Positions 27,689 through 38,161 of a stretch of 64,000 bases of DNA are shown piece by piece. The stretch covers positions 124,001-188,000 of the forward strand of contig LSNW01000032.1 of assembly GCA_001566965.1 (NCBI GenBank), read 5' to 3'. The position numbers and the translations under genes were made by a program. Every line of letters begins with the position of its first letter. The stretch's first letter is position 1. This stretch comes from Methylothermaceae bacteria B42. Lineage in GTDB: Bacteria; Pseudomonadota; Gammaproteobacteria; Methylococcales; Methylothermaceae. The notes beneath the pieces are model-generated. The model had not been told where the DNA came from. It was given only the letters and a program-made list of their open reading frames with translations, and made no database searches.

Positions 27689-29128
27689 ATGATGCGTGTG
27701 GTTATTGTGCACTATCACTTGCGCCCTGGCGGAGTGACTCGGGTGATTGCCCATGCAGCCACGGAATTGATGGTCCATGGGGCTTCTGTGGTTGTGTTGG
27801 CGAGCGGTGATTTGCCACAGGATTTTCCCTGCCCGGTCCGGCAAGTGCCGGCACTGGCTTATGATGAGGGAGGCGCGGCGGTTTCGCCGGATCAGCTGCA
27901 GCGGCAAATGGATATGGCGGTTAGGGATGCCTTGGGCGGCGAGGCGGATTTGTGGCACATTCATAATCACAGCCTGGGCAAGAATCTCGCCTTGCCGGTG
28001 ACGGTAGCGAATATGGCCCGGGCCGGGCGGCGGATATTGCTGCAGATTCATGATTTCCCCGAGGACTTTCGTAGCTACAATTACCGGCGCTTGCGGGATT
28101 TTATTCCGCTGGATCAATTTGCCGAGACCTTATATCCCCAGGCTCCCCAGGTTCAATACTGTGTTTTAAACGGCCGCGACCGGCGCTTTTTGGCCAAGGC
28201 GGGGGTGGCGGAGGAAAGACTGCATACGCTTGCCAATCCGGTTTGGATGCCGCAAGCCGCCACGGAAGACATACCCAACTGGCCTTACCGGCTGTGGCTG
28301 TATCCCACCCGCGCGATCCGCCGCAAGAATATTGGGGAGTGGCTGCTGTGGTCGGCGCTGGCAGGGCCGGAGGATCGGTTTGCCACTTCCCTGGCGCCGG
28401 AAAACCCCCGTGAACAACAGCGTTATCGCCAATGGGTGGGATTGGCAAAAGCATTAAATCTGCCGGTCAGTTTTGATTTGGCGACACAGACTCAATTGTC
28501 TTTTGCCACGTTGCTGCGCAGTGCCTATTGTTTGGGGACCACCAGCGTTGCTGAGGGATTCGGAATGGCATTTCTGGAGCCATGGCTCTTGGATCGGCCT
28601 GTGGCAGGCCGGAATTTGCCTGAAATCACCCAGGACTTTGATGCTTTGGGGGTGGCGCTTTCTCATTTATATACCCGCCTGCCCATTCCTTTGGATTTCT
28701 TTGAGGTTGGGGAAATCGCCAGCCGGTTGCGCAGGGCGTTGACCCAATTGTATGGGGATTACAGGCTTCCACCGCCGGGAGAGGCTGAATTGCAACGGGC
28801 CTGGGATGCCTGGGTGCAGGAGGATCAAGTTGATTTCGGCTGTCTGGACGAAGACCTGCAAGCCAAGGTGATTCGCCATCTTTGCCACCATCCGCATTCC
28901 CGCAACGCGTTGTCCATGACGCAATTGACCGTTGCGGCTAATGAAGTGATTAGCCATAACCGGCGGGTCATCCAGGAAAATTACAGCCTGTCCGCTTATG
29001 GTGAACGGCTGATGGCCATCTACCAAGGGCTGTTGGCAGCTTCGCCTGGCCCGGTTTCCGGGTTGGATTGCGATACCCTGCTGCGTTGTTTCCTGCAACC
29101 TGAACGCCTGAATTTATTGCGGTTATGA
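27689..29128 (+). CDS. Glycosyltransferase (GT4-like)
   Basis: A 479-aa protein with a GT-B style layout: N-terminal MMRVVIVHYHLRPGGVTRVI (glycine-rich acceptor loop), a linker region containing YPTRAIRRKNIGEWLLW and the donor-site-like TTSVAEGFGMAFLEPWLL (about residues 285-302). It resembles GT4 enzymes but is divergent, so sugar and acceptor are unknown. The next gene, a HAD phosphatase, starts 70 bp later in the same direction. Two adjacent ATGs (27689, 27692) could start it; no strong ribosome site is seen. Confidence 0.75.
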   Translation: MMRVVIVHYHLRPGGVTRVIAHAATELMVHGASVVVLASGDLPQDFPCPVRQVPALAYDEGGAAVSPDQLQRQMDMAVRDALGGEADLWHIHNHSLGKNLALPVTVANMARAGRRILLQIHDFPEDFRSYNYRRLRDFIPLDQFAETLYPQAPQVQYCVLNGRDRRFLAKAGVAEERLHTLANPVWMPQAATEDIPNWPYRLWLYPTRAIRRKNIGEWLLWSALAGPEDRFATSLAPENPREQQRYRQWVGLAKALNLPVSFDLATQTQLSFATLLRSAYCLGTTSVAEGFGMAFLEPWLLDRPVAGRNLPEITQDFDALGVALSHLYTRLPIPLDFFEVGEIASRLRRALTQLYGDYRLPPPGEAELQRAWDAWVQEDQVDFGCLDEDLQAKVIRHLCHHPHSRNALSMTQLTVAANEVISHNRRVIQENYSLSAYGERLMAIYQGLLAASPGPVSGLDCDTLLRCFLQPERLNLLRL

Positions 29129-29198
29129 GTATGGAGTGTTTGAAATCCATGAGCCCGAAGGAGACCGGCACACCTGGTAAAAATCAAGCAACCAAATC

Positions 29199-30062
29199 AT
29201 GACAGGCATGTTGAAAAAAACCATTCTGGCACTATCACGGCCAATGACGCCCAAGCCAACCCACATTCAGCCTCGTTTACAGTCATTACCCAATATAAAG
29301 TCCGTGCTGTTTGATATCTATGGCACCTTGTTTATTTCCGCCGCTGGCGATATCGGCGTGGATACTGCGGTGGATAACCATCAGGCCTTTCAGGCGGCGC
29401 TACATGCGGTGGGATTGCCGGCACTAGGAGGTGCTGAACTACTGAAAGAAGCCATCGAGGCGGAGCACCGGCGCAAGCGGGCACAAGGCATAGACTTTCC
29501 GGAAGTGGATATCGTGGCTATTTGGCGGCAAGTGTTGGTTGGCCTTATGCCGGAGACTACGTTGACCGACGAGCGGTTGCAGCAGCTCGCTCTGGAATAT
29601 GAATTGCGCAGCAATCCTGTTTGGCCCATGCCCGGGTTGGCGGCGTTGCTTGCAGGCTTGAAAAGCAAAGGAATGACAATGGGGTTGATTTCCAATGCCC
29701 AATTTTATACCCCGCTGTTGCTGGAAGCCTTTCTCCAAAAGCCGCTCCAGACAATCGGGTTTGACGAAGATTTATGTATCTTTTCTTATCAAGTGGGAGA
29801 AGCAAAGCCTTCTCCGCGTCTTTTTGAGTTGGCCGTCACCCGCTTGGCCAGGTTCGGCATAAAGACGGATGAAATCCTGTATATCGGTAATGATATGTTG
29901 AAGGATGTTTGGCCAGCATCCCAAGTTGGCCTGCGCACCGCGTTGTTTGCTGGCGATGCCAGATCTTTGCGTTTGCGGGAGGATGATCCCCGTTGCCAAG
30001 GGCTGCAGCCTGACCTGATTGTTAAAAATTTGCCGGATCTGCTGCAGGTTTGTGGTAATTAG
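29199..30062 (+). CDS. HAD superfamily hydrolase
   Basis: A 287-aa HAD phosphatase-like protein. Motif I is VLFDIYGTLF (about residues 36-45), motif II GLISNAQF (about 164-171), and the C-terminal motifs include EAKPSPRLFE and YIGNDMLKDVWPA (about 229-241). The substrate is unknown; the neighbouring glycosyltransferase suggests a phosphorylated sugar or glycoside. The first 30 residues are not conserved and a later start is possible. Its TAG stop codon coincides with the first bases of a mobile repeat that begins here. Confidence 0.85.
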   Translation: MTGMLKKTILALSRPMTPKPTHIQPRLQSLPNIKSVLFDIYGTLFISAAGDIGVDTAVDNHQAFQAALHAVGLPALGGAELLKEAIEAEHRRKRAQGIDFPEVDIVAIWRQVLVGLMPETTLTDERLQQLALEYELRSNPVWPMPGLAALLAGLKSKGMTMGLISNAQFYTPLLLEAFLQKPLQTIGFDEDLCIFSYQVGEAKPSPRLFELAVTRLARFGIKTDEILYIGNDMLKDVWPASQVGLRTALFAGDARSLRLREDDPRCQGLQPDLIVKNLPDLLQVCGN

Positions 30063-30321
30063 CCCGGATATTTCACCAGCATCCCGGATGATGGCGCAGG
30101 ACAGGTGCGGCTGGGCGCCGGGCTGGACTGAAAGGCATAGCCGTAGCTATGGCTTGAAGGAAGGCCAAGCCCAGGCGTGCCTGGACAAGCCAGGGCCGGG
30201 ATAGGGTTCGGGCTGAATCCAAATTGGATTTTGAAGAAATCATCAAACCTAAGCGCTTTATGTTTAAAAAATCAGTTAATTACAAAAAAGCCCGAATCCG
30301 GCTGGTGAAATATCCGGGCTA
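30060..30321. mobile_element. MITE-like element, family 2 copy 1 (262 bp)
   Basis: Perfect terminal inverted repeats of about 20 bp, beginning TAGCCCGGATATTTCACC at the left and the exact complement at the right. It is homologous, in inverted orientation, to the element at 59983-60241. If TA is taken as the duplicated target, GCCCGG...CCGGGC is flanked by TA on both sides. The left TAG serves as the stop codon of the HAD gene. It lies between that gene and dusB. Confidence 0.9.
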
Positions 30322-30419
30322 GACTATTGTACAGATCAATAAAACGCAGAAAATTCTTGGGAATCATTTCAGGGTTGCGCTAAACTGTTCGCCCCCTGAA
30401 GATTGCGCCCCATAATTTA

Positions 30420-31388
30420 ATGCAAATTGGCCCCTATTCATTATCGTCCCCGGTGATTTTGGCGCCCATGGCGGGGGTGACGGATTTGCCGTTCAGGCGG
30501 TTGTGCCGGCAATTTGGCGCTGGCTTGGCGGTGTCGGAAATGATTACCAGCCGCCCCCAACTGCAAAATCATCACCGCACCCGGCAGCGGGCGGATCATA
30601 GCGGTGAGCCTCATCCCCGGTCGATCCAGATTTTGGGGGTAAACCCAAAGGAAATGGCCGAATGTGCCCGCCGCAATGTGGATCTTGGGGCGCAGATCAT
30701 TGATATTAATATGGGCTGTCCGGCCAAGAAAGTTTGTCGGGTAGCGGCAGGTTCCGCGCTGCTTAGGGATGAAAAGAAAGTCGCCGCCATTTTGGAAGCG
30801 GTGGTGGGCGCGGTTCCGGTGCCGGTGACGTTGAAAATCCGCACTGGTTGGGACCGGCAAAATAAAAATGCGGTTAACATCGCCAAAATTGCTGAAAATA
30901 GCGGTATTCAAGCATTGGCTATTCATGGGCGGACTAGGGCTTGCGGTTTTCAAGGCAAGGCTGAATATGACACCATTGCTGCGGTAAAATGTTCGGTAAC
31001 CATTCCTGTAATTGCCAATGGGGATATCGATTCGGCCGCCAAGGCCAAGCAAGTTCTGGCAACGACAGGGGCCGATGCGGTGATGATAGGGCGGGCGGCC
31101 CAGGGACGTCCCTGGCTGTTTCGGGAAATCAGCGGGATTATGGCTAACCGGGAGTCATCGATGGCGCTGAAAAGGGAGGCGCTTTTGACCACCATCCTTG
31201 AGCACGTCGCCATGCTGCATGATTTTTATGGGCCGGAGCAGGGGGTTCGCATAGCTCGAAAACATATCGGCTGGTATTTGGCGAATCTGGCTTTAGCGAA
31301 GGAATGCTGGCGTTATCTTCTCGACCTTAAAGACCCGGCGCTTCAGCTACAACAACTGGAAGAGACGCTCAAAGACCATTTGTCCTGA
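30420..31388 (+). CDS. dusB: tRNA-dihydrouridine synthase B
   Basis: A 322-aa FMN enzyme that reduces uridine in the tRNA D-loop. Conserved features: IGPYSLSSPVILAPMAGVTD at the N-terminus, the catalytic cysteine in INMGCPAKKV (about residues 97-106), HGRTR (about 169-173) and IANGDI (about 198-203). The fis gene follows 83 bp later, the conserved dusB-fis arrangement of gammaproteobacteria. Confidence 0.96.
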   Translation: MQIGPYSLSSPVILAPMAGVTDLPFRRLCRQFGAGLAVSEMITSRPQLQNHHRTRQRADHSGEPHPRSIQILGVNPKEMAECARRNVDLGAQIIDINMGCPAKKVCRVAAGSALLRDEKKVAAILEAVVGAVPVPVTLKIRTGWDRQNKNAVNIAKIAENSGIQALAIHGRTRACGFQGKAEYDTIAAVKCSVTIPVIANGDIDSAAKAKQVLATTGADAVMIGRAAQGRPWLFREISGIMANRESSMALKREALLTTILEHVAMLHDFYGPEQGVRIARKHIGWYLANLALAKECWRYLLDLKDPALQLQQLEETLKDHLS

Positions 31389-31471
31389 AAGAAGGGGGAT
31401 CCATTTTTGAAGAAAAATCAACAAAACAAGATGTTTCCCAGAGCCAAAGAAGAAAGTCGAGGAAGGGGTGG

Positions 31472-31732
31472 ATGAACAAGCAATGGGAGAAGCCTGGATT
31501 GGAAGGTATCGTTTTAAAGGAACAAGTTCGTGCTGCGGTGGAGCAATACTTCTATCATCTTGATGGTCATGCGGTGGTAGGACTTTATGCCATGGTGATA
31601 GCGGAGGTTGAAAAACCGCTATTGGAAGCGGTGCTGGCCCACACTGGCGGCAATCAAAGCAAGGCCGCCAAGGTATTGGGGATGAGCCGCAGTACTTTGC
31701 GGAAGAAAATGCAACAATACGAGATTGAATAA
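31472..31732 (+). CDS. fis: DNA-binding protein Fis
   Basis: An 86-aa nucleoid protein, slightly shorter than E. coli Fis (98 aa). The C-terminal helix-turn-helix reads [20 protein letters not shown] (about residues 59-78), and the activation and dimer region precedes it. It follows dusB and is followed directly by purH, whose ATG lies 2 bp after the fis stop, so dusB-fis-purH are probably co-transcribed. Confidence 0.95.
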   Translation: MNKQWEKPGLEGIVLKEQVRAAVEQYFYHLDGHAVVGLYAMVIAEVEKPLLEAVLAHTGGNQSKAAKVLGMSRSTLRKKMQQYEIE

Positions 31733-31733
31733 A

Positions 31734-33293
31734 ATGCACAAGGTTCAGCGGGCGCTGGTGAGCGTATCGGACAAAACGGGGATCGTGGAATTCTGCGAAG
31801 GGCTCAAGGCGTTGGGGATAGAGATTTTATCCACCGGCGGAACGGCCAAATTACTGCAAGAAAACGGCATTGAGGTGAGAGAAGTTTCCGAAGTGACCGA
31901 TTTCCCGGAAATCATGGGGGGGCGGGTAAAAACCCTTCACCCTAAAATTCATGGCGGCATTCTTGGGCGCCGGGGCATCGATGAGACGGTGATGGCAGAG
32001 CACGGCATTGAACCCATTGATTTGGTGGTCGTCAACCTGTATCCATTCACCAAAGTCATTCAGCAACCAGAGTGTGATCTAAACAAGGCCATCGAAAATA
32101 TCGACATCGGTGGCCCTGCCATGATCCGCGCCGCCGCCAAAAATTATAATGCCGTCGGGGTCATCGTCGATCCCGAGGATTATGGTGGGGTTTTAGAGGC
32201 TTTGCGCTTGAATCTAAATGTCTTGCCCGACGTATTACGGCTTGAGTTGGCCACCAAAGCCTTTCAACATACTGCCGGTTACGATAGCGCTATTGCGGCT
32301 TATCTGGAAAAGGTCCACAACCCCGATGCCGACCTGCCGGTGGTGGCCAACTTGAGTTTGAAAAAGGTCAGGGATTTGCGCTACGGCGAAAACCCCCATC
32401 AAAAGGCCGCCCTTTATCGGGATGGTGAACCGCCCGTCGGAAGCTTGGGGCATGCTCGGCAGATACAAGGCAAGCCTTTGTCATACAATAACTTGGCCGA
32501 TGCTGATGCGGCATTGGAATGCGTCAAAACATTCCGTGACGAGCCTGCTTGCGTGATTGTCAAACATGCCAATCCTTGTGGGGTGGCACAAGCCCCGACT
32601 TTAATGGAAGCCTATGATCGGGCTTACGCAACAGATCCCACTTCTGCCTTTGGCGGCATTATTGCCTTTAATCAGGCTTTGGATGGCGAGACGGCCCAGG
32701 CGATTGTCGAACGTCAGTTTGTAGAAGTCATCATCGCTCCCAGCATTACCCAGGAGGCGGAAGGCGCGCTGGCAAGCAAAGCCAATCTCCGGGTACTTGC
32801 TTGTGGCATGTGGGAGCAGCCTAAACCGGAACTGGAATTCAAGCGGATTTCCGGGGCCATGTTGGCGCAAGAAAAGGATATCGCCATGTTGGGTCGGGAG
32901 GCTATGAAAGCCGTCAGCAGGCGCGCGCCATCCGAAGCGGAGTGGCAAGATCTGCTGTTCGCCTGGAAGGTAGTGAAATATGTCAAATCCAATGCCATTG
33001 TTTATGCTCGGGATGGGCGTACTATGGGCATTGGCGCCGGGCAGATGAGCCGGGTGTATTCGGCCAAAATCGCCATTATGAAGGCCCAGGAAGAGGGTTT
33101 GCAGATTGCCGGATCGGTCATGGCGTCCGATGCTTTCTTTCCTTTCCGTGACAGTGTCGATTCCGCGGCGGAGGCGGGGGTGACCGCCATCATTCAGCCG
33201 GGCGGATCCATTCGGGATGAAGAAGTCATCGCCGCCGCCGATGAGTTTGGCATTGCCATGGTGTTTACCGGCATGCGGCATTTTCGGCATTGA
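31734..33293 (+). CDS. purH: Bifunctional AICAR transformylase / IMP cyclohydrolase PurH
   Basis: A 519-aa enzyme catalysing the last two steps of IMP synthesis. The N-terminal MGS-like cyclohydrolase domain shows [12 protein letters not shown] and [14 protein letters not shown] (about residues 63-76); the C-terminal transformylase domain carries [10 protein letters not shown] (Lys-His catalytic pair, about 266-275) and PGGSIRD near the end. An upstream in-frame TTG lies inside fis; ATG at 31734 is the natural start. Confidence 0.97.
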   Translation: MHKVQRALVSVSDKTGIVEFCEGLKALGIEILSTGGTAKLLQENGIEVREVSEVTDFPEIMGGRVKTLHPKIHGGILGRRGIDETVMAEHGIEPIDLVVVNLYPFTKVIQQPECDLNKAIENIDIGGPAMIRAAAKNYNAVGVIVDPEDYGGVLEALRLNLNVLPDVLRLELATKAFQHTAGYDSAIAAYLEKVHNPDADLPVVANLSLKKVRDLRYGENPHQKAALYRDGEPPVGSLGHARQIQGKPLSYNNLADADAALECVKTFRDEPACVIVKHANPCGVAQAPTLMEAYDRAYATDPTSAFGGIIAFNQALDGETAQAIVERQFVEVIIAPSITQEAEGALASKANLRVLACGMWEQPKPELEFKRISGAMLAQEKDIAMLGREAMKAVSRRAPSEAEWQDLLFAWKVVKYVKSNAIVYARDGRTMGIGAGQMSRVYSAKIAIMKAQEEGLQIAGSVMASDAFFPFRDSVDSAAEAGVTAIIQPGGSIRDEEVIAAADEFGIAMVFTGMRHFRH

Positions 33294-33364
33294 GAATTTG
33301 CCTGTGAATTCTGTTCTTCGGAGGTTCAATCGCGCCCGTTCAGGGCGCGAACGCAGAAAAGAAA

Positions 33365-33712
33365 CTATTTTCTGACTACCATTGGCCCCAGCGGGCGGCC
33401 GCCAATCAAGTGCAGGTGCAGGTGAAAGACTTCCTGGCCGCCGTTTTTATTGCAGTTGATAATCAACCGGTAGCCATCCTCGGCGATGCCTTCCTTTTCC
33501 GCCAATAATTTAGCCACATAGATCATGTGTCCCACGAGAGGTTCGTCTTCCGGCTGGATATCATTGACCGTGGGGATGGCTTTGTTGGGGACAACCAAGA
33601 TATGGGTAGGCGCCGCGGGGTTGATATCGCGAAAAGCGGTTACCTGGTCATCCTGGTAAACGATATCGGCGGGCAGTTCACCAGCGATGATTTTTTCGAA
33701 AATCGTGGTCAT
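33365..33712 (-). CDS. HIT family protein (HinT-like)
   Basis: A 115-aa histidine triad nucleotide hydrolase. The active-site triad is in [10 protein letters not shown] (about residues 97-106), and the N-terminus [20 protein letters not shown] is typical of the HinT branch, which hydrolyses AMP-lysine and related phosphoramidates. The start ATG overlaps the stop of msrAB upstream by 4 bp, indicating coupling. Confidence 0.94.
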   Translation of the reverse strand: MTTIFEKIIAGELPADIVYQDDQVTAFRDINPAAPTHILVVPNKAIPTVNDIQPEDEPLVGHMIYVAKLLAEKEGIAEDGYRLIINCNKNGGQEVFHLHLHLIGGRPLGPMVVRK

Positions 33713-34794
33713 GGGGCAGACTCCTTGTTGCTTTTTTCTGTGGATTGAAAGAGCTTAAGATATTGCCCATAGCCTTCTTTTTCCAGTGATTCCTTGGGGA
33801 TAAAACGTAGGGCCGCGGAATTGATGCAATAACGCAGCCCGGTGGGAGGTGGCCCATCGTTAAAGACATGACCCAGATGGGAATCGGCGTGCTTGCTGCG
33901 TACCTCGGTCCGGCGCATAAACCAGCTATTATCTTGCTTTTCCACGATATTGGAAGGTTCCAATGGTTGGCTGAAGCTGGGCCAGCCGGTGCCGGAATCA
34001 AATTTGTCCAGGGAGCTGAACAAGGGCTCTCCCGAGACAATGTCCACATAAATCCCTGCCTGTTTGTTATCCCAGTATTCGTTTTTGAACGGCGGTTCGG
34101 TGCCATTTTCCTGGGTAACCTGATATTGCAAAGGCGTGAGCTTTTGCTTGAGAGTATTAGGATCGGGTTTTTGGAAACTGGTTTTATCCATCTCTTTCCA
34201 CACTTTTTGGATGAATTGATCCCGGCCTGAGCCTAGCCGGTAAAACTTATATTTTACCGGATGATGCTGGTAATAATCCTGGTGATAGCCCTCGGCCGGG
34301 TAGAATTTCTTTAAAGGCAGGATTTCCGTGACAATGGGGCCGTCGAACTTCCCCGACTGTTGTAAAGCCTGTTTGGACGCTTGGGCCAATTGCTTTTGAT
34401 TGTTATCGTGATAGAAGATGGTGGTTCGGTATTGTGGGCCCCGGTCCACGAATTGCCCCCCGGGATCGGTGGGATTGACGTGGCCCCAGAAGACGTCAAC
34501 CAGTTGTTGGTAGGTAATTTGCCTGGGATCGAAAGTTACCTGAACGGCTTCCAGGTGGCCAGTGGTTCCGGAAGAAACTTGTTCGTAGGTTGGATTTTCA
34601 ACGTCTCCGCCGGTATAGCCGGAAACGGCTTCAATCACCCCGGGCACTTTTTCAAAGTCTGCTTCCAGGCACCAGAAGCACCCTCCGGCAAAAGTGGCTC
34701 GTTGCAGGCGTTGGGAATCATTCATTGCGTTAGCCCCGTAAACGGCTTGTGGTAGGTAAAAACCTAGTATAAAGGTAAGGAATAGGCGCATCAA
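33709..34794 (-). CDS. msrAB: Fused peptide methionine sulfoxide reductase MsrA-MsrB, exported
   Basis: A 361-aa protein with an N-terminal signal peptide ([20 protein letters not shown]), so probably periplasmic. MsrA occupies about residues 30-190, with the catalytic Cys in [11 protein letters not shown]; MsrB occupies about 210-345, with its catalytic Cys in [12 protein letters not shown]. The two domains repair the S and R forms of methionine sulfoxide. The zinc-binding CxxC pairs of some MsrBs are absent, as in zinc-free variants. It overlaps the HIT gene by 4 bp. Confidence 0.95.
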   Translation of the reverse strand: MMRLFLTFILGFYLPQAVYGANAMNDSQRLQRATFAGGCFWCLEADFEKVPGVIEAVSGYTGGDVENPTYEQVSSGTTGHLEAVQVTFDPRQITYQQLVDVFWGHVNPTDPGGQFVDRGPQYRTTIFYHDNNQKQLAQASKQALQQSGKFDGPIVTEILPLKKFYPAEGYHQDYYQHHPVKYKFYRLGSGRDQFIQKVWKEMDKTSFQKPDPNTLKQKLTPLQYQVTQENGTEPPFKNEYWDNKQAGIYVDIVSGEPLFSSLDKFDSGTGWPSFSQPLEPSNIVEKQDNSWFMRRTEVRSKHADSHLGHVFNDGPPPTGLRYCINSAALRFIPKESLEKEGYGQYLKLFQSTEKSNKESAP

Positions 34795-34899
34795 TCACTC
34801 CTGGTTTGCAACATAAAACAACTCGTGCTTATTTTATAGCGCTGGCCATCCTTGTCGCCAGCGCCCGCAGAGAGATTTGCAGTACCCCTAGGGTGAATA

Positions 34900-35775
34900 T
34901 TATTGCAATTCCCGGTGGCGTACCAGAACGGGGTAGGGGGAGTCGCTAAAGCGTTGGCCGAGTTTTTCAGCCAGATAGACCGAACGGTGTTGCCCACCGG
35001 TACAGCCGATGGCAATGGTCAAATAACTGCGGTTTTGATTGAGGAACTGGGGAATCCAGGTATCCAGGAAAGACTGAATCGAGCTCAAATACTTTTGGGT
35101 TTCCGGCAGATTTTCCAGAAAATCGGCAACAGGTTGGTCGCGGCCGGATAAATTTCTGAGGCTGGGTTCCCAATGAGGGTTGGAAAGGCAGCGGGCATCA
35201 AAGACGAAATCGGCATCCAGGGGCAGGCCGTATTTGAATCCGAAAGACTCGAAGCACAGGGAAAGTTGGAAAACATCCCGTTGCCTGATACGTTCGCGAA
35301 CAAGCTCGCGAAGCTGATGAATATTGAGGCGGGAGGTGTCAACCAAAAGGTCGGCGAGGACGGTAATGGGTTCCAGTAGTTTGCGTTCTTCCTCAATAGC
35401 GTCCGCCAAGGGGAGTCCCGCGCCGTCCAGGGTTGCATGGCTTAAAGGGTGTTTACGCCGGGTTTCGCTATAACGCTTCAACAAAGTGTTGGAGTCAGCG
35501 CTTAGAAAAAGCAACTGATAATCAATGGAAAACTGTTTCAGGGTTTCCAGCGTGTGCTGAAATAATTCGGCATCGCTACTGAGGTTGCGGTAATCGATGC
35601 TGATGGCGGTTTTTTCGTACAGCCGAGGATTTTTCTGGCAGGTGTCACGGATGAAGGTTTCAATCAAGCGGACCGGCAAATTATCGATACAATAGTAGCC
35701 GCAGTCTTCCAGAGTGCTAAGGGCGATACTCTTGCCAGACCCGGACAAGCCGCTGACGAATACCAGGTGCATCAC
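34900..35775 (-). CDS. rapZ: RNase adapter protein RapZ
   Basis: A 291-aa protein with Walker A GLSGSGKS (residues 9-16) and the C-terminal GCTGGQHRSVYLAE (about 259-272), both conserved in RapZ/YvcJ. In enterobacteria it guides small RNA decay and cell-envelope precursor synthesis. Its start overlaps the rpoN stop by 4 bp. The genes that usually separate rpoN and rapZ (hpf, ptsN) are missing here, so rpoN and rapZ are directly coupled. Confidence 0.96.
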   Translation of the reverse strand: MMHLVFVSGLSGSGKSIALSTLEDCGYYCIDNLPVRLIETFIRDTCQKNPRLYEKTAISIDYRNLSSDAELFQHTLETLKQFSIDYQLLFLSADSNTLLKRYSETRRKHPLSHATLDGAGLPLADAIEEERKLLEPITVLADLLVDTSRLNIHQLRELVRERIRQRDVFQLSLCFESFGFKYGLPLDADFVFDARCLSNPHWEPSLRNLSGRDQPVADFLENLPETQKYLSSIQSFLDTWIPQFLNQNRSYLTIAIGCTGGQHRSVYLAEKLGQRFSDSPYPVLVRHRELQ

Positions 35776-37196
35776 AAAAGCCGCTTGCGTTGACTTGATG
35801 ATGGGATACCCTGAGCCTCCCGGTATTTGGCGACCGTGCGCCGGGCGACGTTGATGCCCTTTTCCTGCAGCAGTTTGGAAATTTTAAGATCGCTCAAGGG
35901 TTTGGCGGGGTTTTCGTGATCCACCAGTTCTTTGATAAAAGCCTTGATCGCAGTAGCGGAACATTCGCCGCCGGATTGGGTGGATACGTGGCTGGAAAAG
36001 AAATACTTGAATTCGTAGATGCCGTTAGGGGTGTGCATGTACTTTTTGTTGGTCACCCTGGAAACCGTGGATTCGTGAATATTCAAGGTTTCCGCCACAT
36101 CCCTGAGCACCATGGGTTTCATGGCGATTTCTCCGTGCTCGAGAAATTCCTGCTGGCGCTCGACAATGCAATGGGCCACCCTGAGCAGTGTGTCGGTACG
36201 GCTTTGCAGGCTTCTGAGGAACCAGCGCGCCTCTTGAAGATGGTTCTTCATGCTTTGGTTATCGTCACTGGTATCAGCCCTTTTGATCATGTTGGAGTAA
36301 AAAGGGTTGATACGCAGTTTGGGAGCGATTTCTGGATTTAGCGACACTTCCCATTTGCCGTTTTTTTTGAAGACGAAAACATCAGGAATAACGTATTCGG
36401 TTTCGTTGGCCGAGAATTCACTGCCCGGATAAGGATTCAAGCTTCTGATGAGAGAGATGATTTGTTCCAGCTCAGCATCGTTTACATGCAGTGCTTTCTT
36501 CATCACCGTGATATTTTGTTCCCCCAAGGCTTTTAAATGATCCGTAACCAGTAAGAAAGCTTCCCGCCGCCAGGGCGTTTCAGGAGGCAACTGGCGTAGC
36601 TGAATGGCGAGACACTCGCCAAGATTTTGGGCCGCGATACCAGGAGGATCAAAATTTTGCACTTGATGCAAAACCGCCTCGACTTCATCCAATTCCAAGT
36701 CTTCCAGTTGGCTTTTCAGATCATCACTGAGTTCAGTCAAAGGAATGGATAGATAGCCCTCATCGTTAATGGCATCAATAATGGCTGAGGCGATGGTCCT
36801 GTCCCGATCGCTGAAACGGGTCAGTTCCAGTTGCTGTTGAAGGTGTTCGTGCAAGCTTTCAGGCTTAGCATTTTGTTGTGCGTATTCTGAATCCGAATCG
36901 GCGGGCCCCAAGGTCGTGTAGACATTGTCATATACGTCATCCCAGTTGGCATCGACGGGGAGTTCTTCCGGGATTTCAGTGCTGTTGGCGGTGACGGACT
37001 GATCTTCGCTGGGTGTGGTTTTGACTTCAGCCGTGGCGTTGTCTTCCGCTACTTCCAGCATGATGTTGGATTCCAAGACTTCTTGAATTTCCTGCTTGAG
37101 TTCGATGGAAGAAAGCTGCAGCAAACGAATCGCTTGCTGAAGCTGGGGCGTCATCGTGAGTTGTTGCCCTAAACGAAGTTGCAGGCTTTGTTTCAT
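35772..37196 (-). CDS. rpoN: RNA polymerase sigma-54 factor RpoN
   Basis: A 474-aa sigma-54. Region I is Gln/Leu-rich (LRLGQQLTMTPQLQQAIRLL), region II is acidic, and region III carries the core-binding and promoter-binding domains, ending with the RpoN box in ARRTVAKYREAQ (about residues 453-464). It is followed by rapZ with a 4-bp overlap. It is the probable sigma factor for the -24/-12 promoter seen upstream of the PEP-CTERM gene. Confidence 0.97.
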   Translation of the reverse strand: MKQSLQLRLGQQLTMTPQLQQAIRLLQLSSIELKQEIQEVLESNIMLEVAEDNATAEVKTTPSEDQSVTANSTEIPEELPVDANWDDVYDNVYTTLGPADSDSEYAQQNAKPESLHEHLQQQLELTRFSDRDRTIASAIIDAINDEGYLSIPLTELSDDLKSQLEDLELDEVEAVLHQVQNFDPPGIAAQNLGECLAIQLRQLPPETPWRREAFLLVTDHLKALGEQNITVMKKALHVNDAELEQIISLIRSLNPYPGSEFSANETEYVIPDVFVFKKNGKWEVSLNPEIAPKLRINPFYSNMIKRADTSDDNQSMKNHLQEARWFLRSLQSRTDTLLRVAHCIVERQQEFLEHGEIAMKPMVLRDVAETLNIHESTVSRVTNKKYMHTPNGIYEFKYFFSSHVSTQSGGECSATAIKAFIKELVDHENPAKPLSDLKISKLLQEKGINVARRTVAKYREAQGIPSSSQRKRLL

Positions 37197-37345
37197 AGGT
37201 CTCTTGTTGGATAGCTATTTTTTAACATTGTTAAAGTTATTCTAGCCTATATCGTCATTGGTCAAGTTCACAGCTTATGTGAACTTGTAAACAGGTTTTC
37301 TTTAAAAGTTTTTAATCAATCTTGTTGCTTTTGCGTGCAAAAGAT

Positions 37346-38161
37346 TCAGCCATGAAATTCCGCTTCCAGCCCAAGCATCTGGAAAATAATCAATGAGGCG
37401 ATGACCAAAATAGCCCCGGCCCCTACCCGTTGGAGCAAAACTTTTCCCGATTGTTCTTTCTTTATCTTCGACAATACATCCACGGTAGCCACGTAAAGGA
37501 AAGTCCCGCCGGAAAGAAGCAGCATCAAGCCAATCCACTCGTGGGGCAGTTGCCGTAGAAATAAGAAGGTGATTAAGAGTCCCATGGGCGTTGCGGCGCT
37601 GAATAATAACAGGGTGCGCAGAGGGTTTATGTGGACATCGCCCTCCTTTTGCCATAAAAACACGCCCAAGCCGAAAGCTACGGGAATTTTATGCACCATC
37701 ACTGCTGCCAGAATGGGTAAGGTTAATGCCAGCAATCCAGTCGCCAGGCTAGCGCCGATAGCCAGACCGTCTGTCAAGGCATGTAGCCCGAGGCCAATAG
37801 AGAGGATTTGTACCGTCCCTTGTTCTTCAGGCATTTCATGGCCTAGCCCAAAGGTTTCCAAACCGAGCATAAGCAAAAACCCCCCGAGAATGGCCAGTCC
37901 TGAAGCCAATACAGGCGGCAGTCCCAGAAAAGAGTCAGAGTGAAGCTGCTGTCCGGATTCGTGGGAAAGAAAGAGGACTTCAAACCCTTCGGGAATAACG
38001 ATGACCATTGCCGACGCCAGCAATAACCCTGCGGCTACGGCAGAAACCATTGTCCACAGACTAGGTTTGGCAGTGGGTAGATAGCGGGGGACAAACCCGG
38101 CGGCCAAAGCGCCGAGAAAAGCAACGCTGGCAATGGCAAAAGCAGCAAACCATCCTGACAT
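37346..38161 (-). CDS. ZIP family divalent metal transporter
   Basis: A 271-aa membrane protein with about eight hydrophobic segments. The ZIP metal-pathway motifs are in HALTDGLAIGAS (TM4) and VHKIPVAFGLG (TM5). Likely imports Zn or another divalent cation; selectivity cannot be read from sequence. It is minus strand and monocistronic by spacing: rpoN starts about 150 bp downstream and no partner lies upstream. Confidence 0.9.
   Translation of the reverse strand: MSGWFAAFAIASVAFLGALAAGFVPRYLPTAKPSLWTMVSAVAAGLLLASAMVIVIPEGFEVLFLSHESGQQLHSDSFLGLPPVLASGLAILGGFLLMLGLETFGLGHEMPEEQGTVQILSIGLGLHALTDGLAIGASLATGLLALTLPILAAVMVHKIPVAFGLGVFLWQKEGDVHINPLRTLLLFSAATPMGLLITFLFLRQLPHEWIGLMLLLSGGTFLYVATVDVLSKIKKEQSGKVLLQRVGAGAILVIASLIIFQMLGLEAEFHG

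Noticed and set aside
32601-33329. 242-codon frame on the minus strand
   Set aside because: Antisense shadow of purH.
33330-33350. Hairpin CGCGCCC-gttca-GGGCGCG after purH as a terminator
   Set aside because: No T-run follows on either strand, so I do not call it a terminator.
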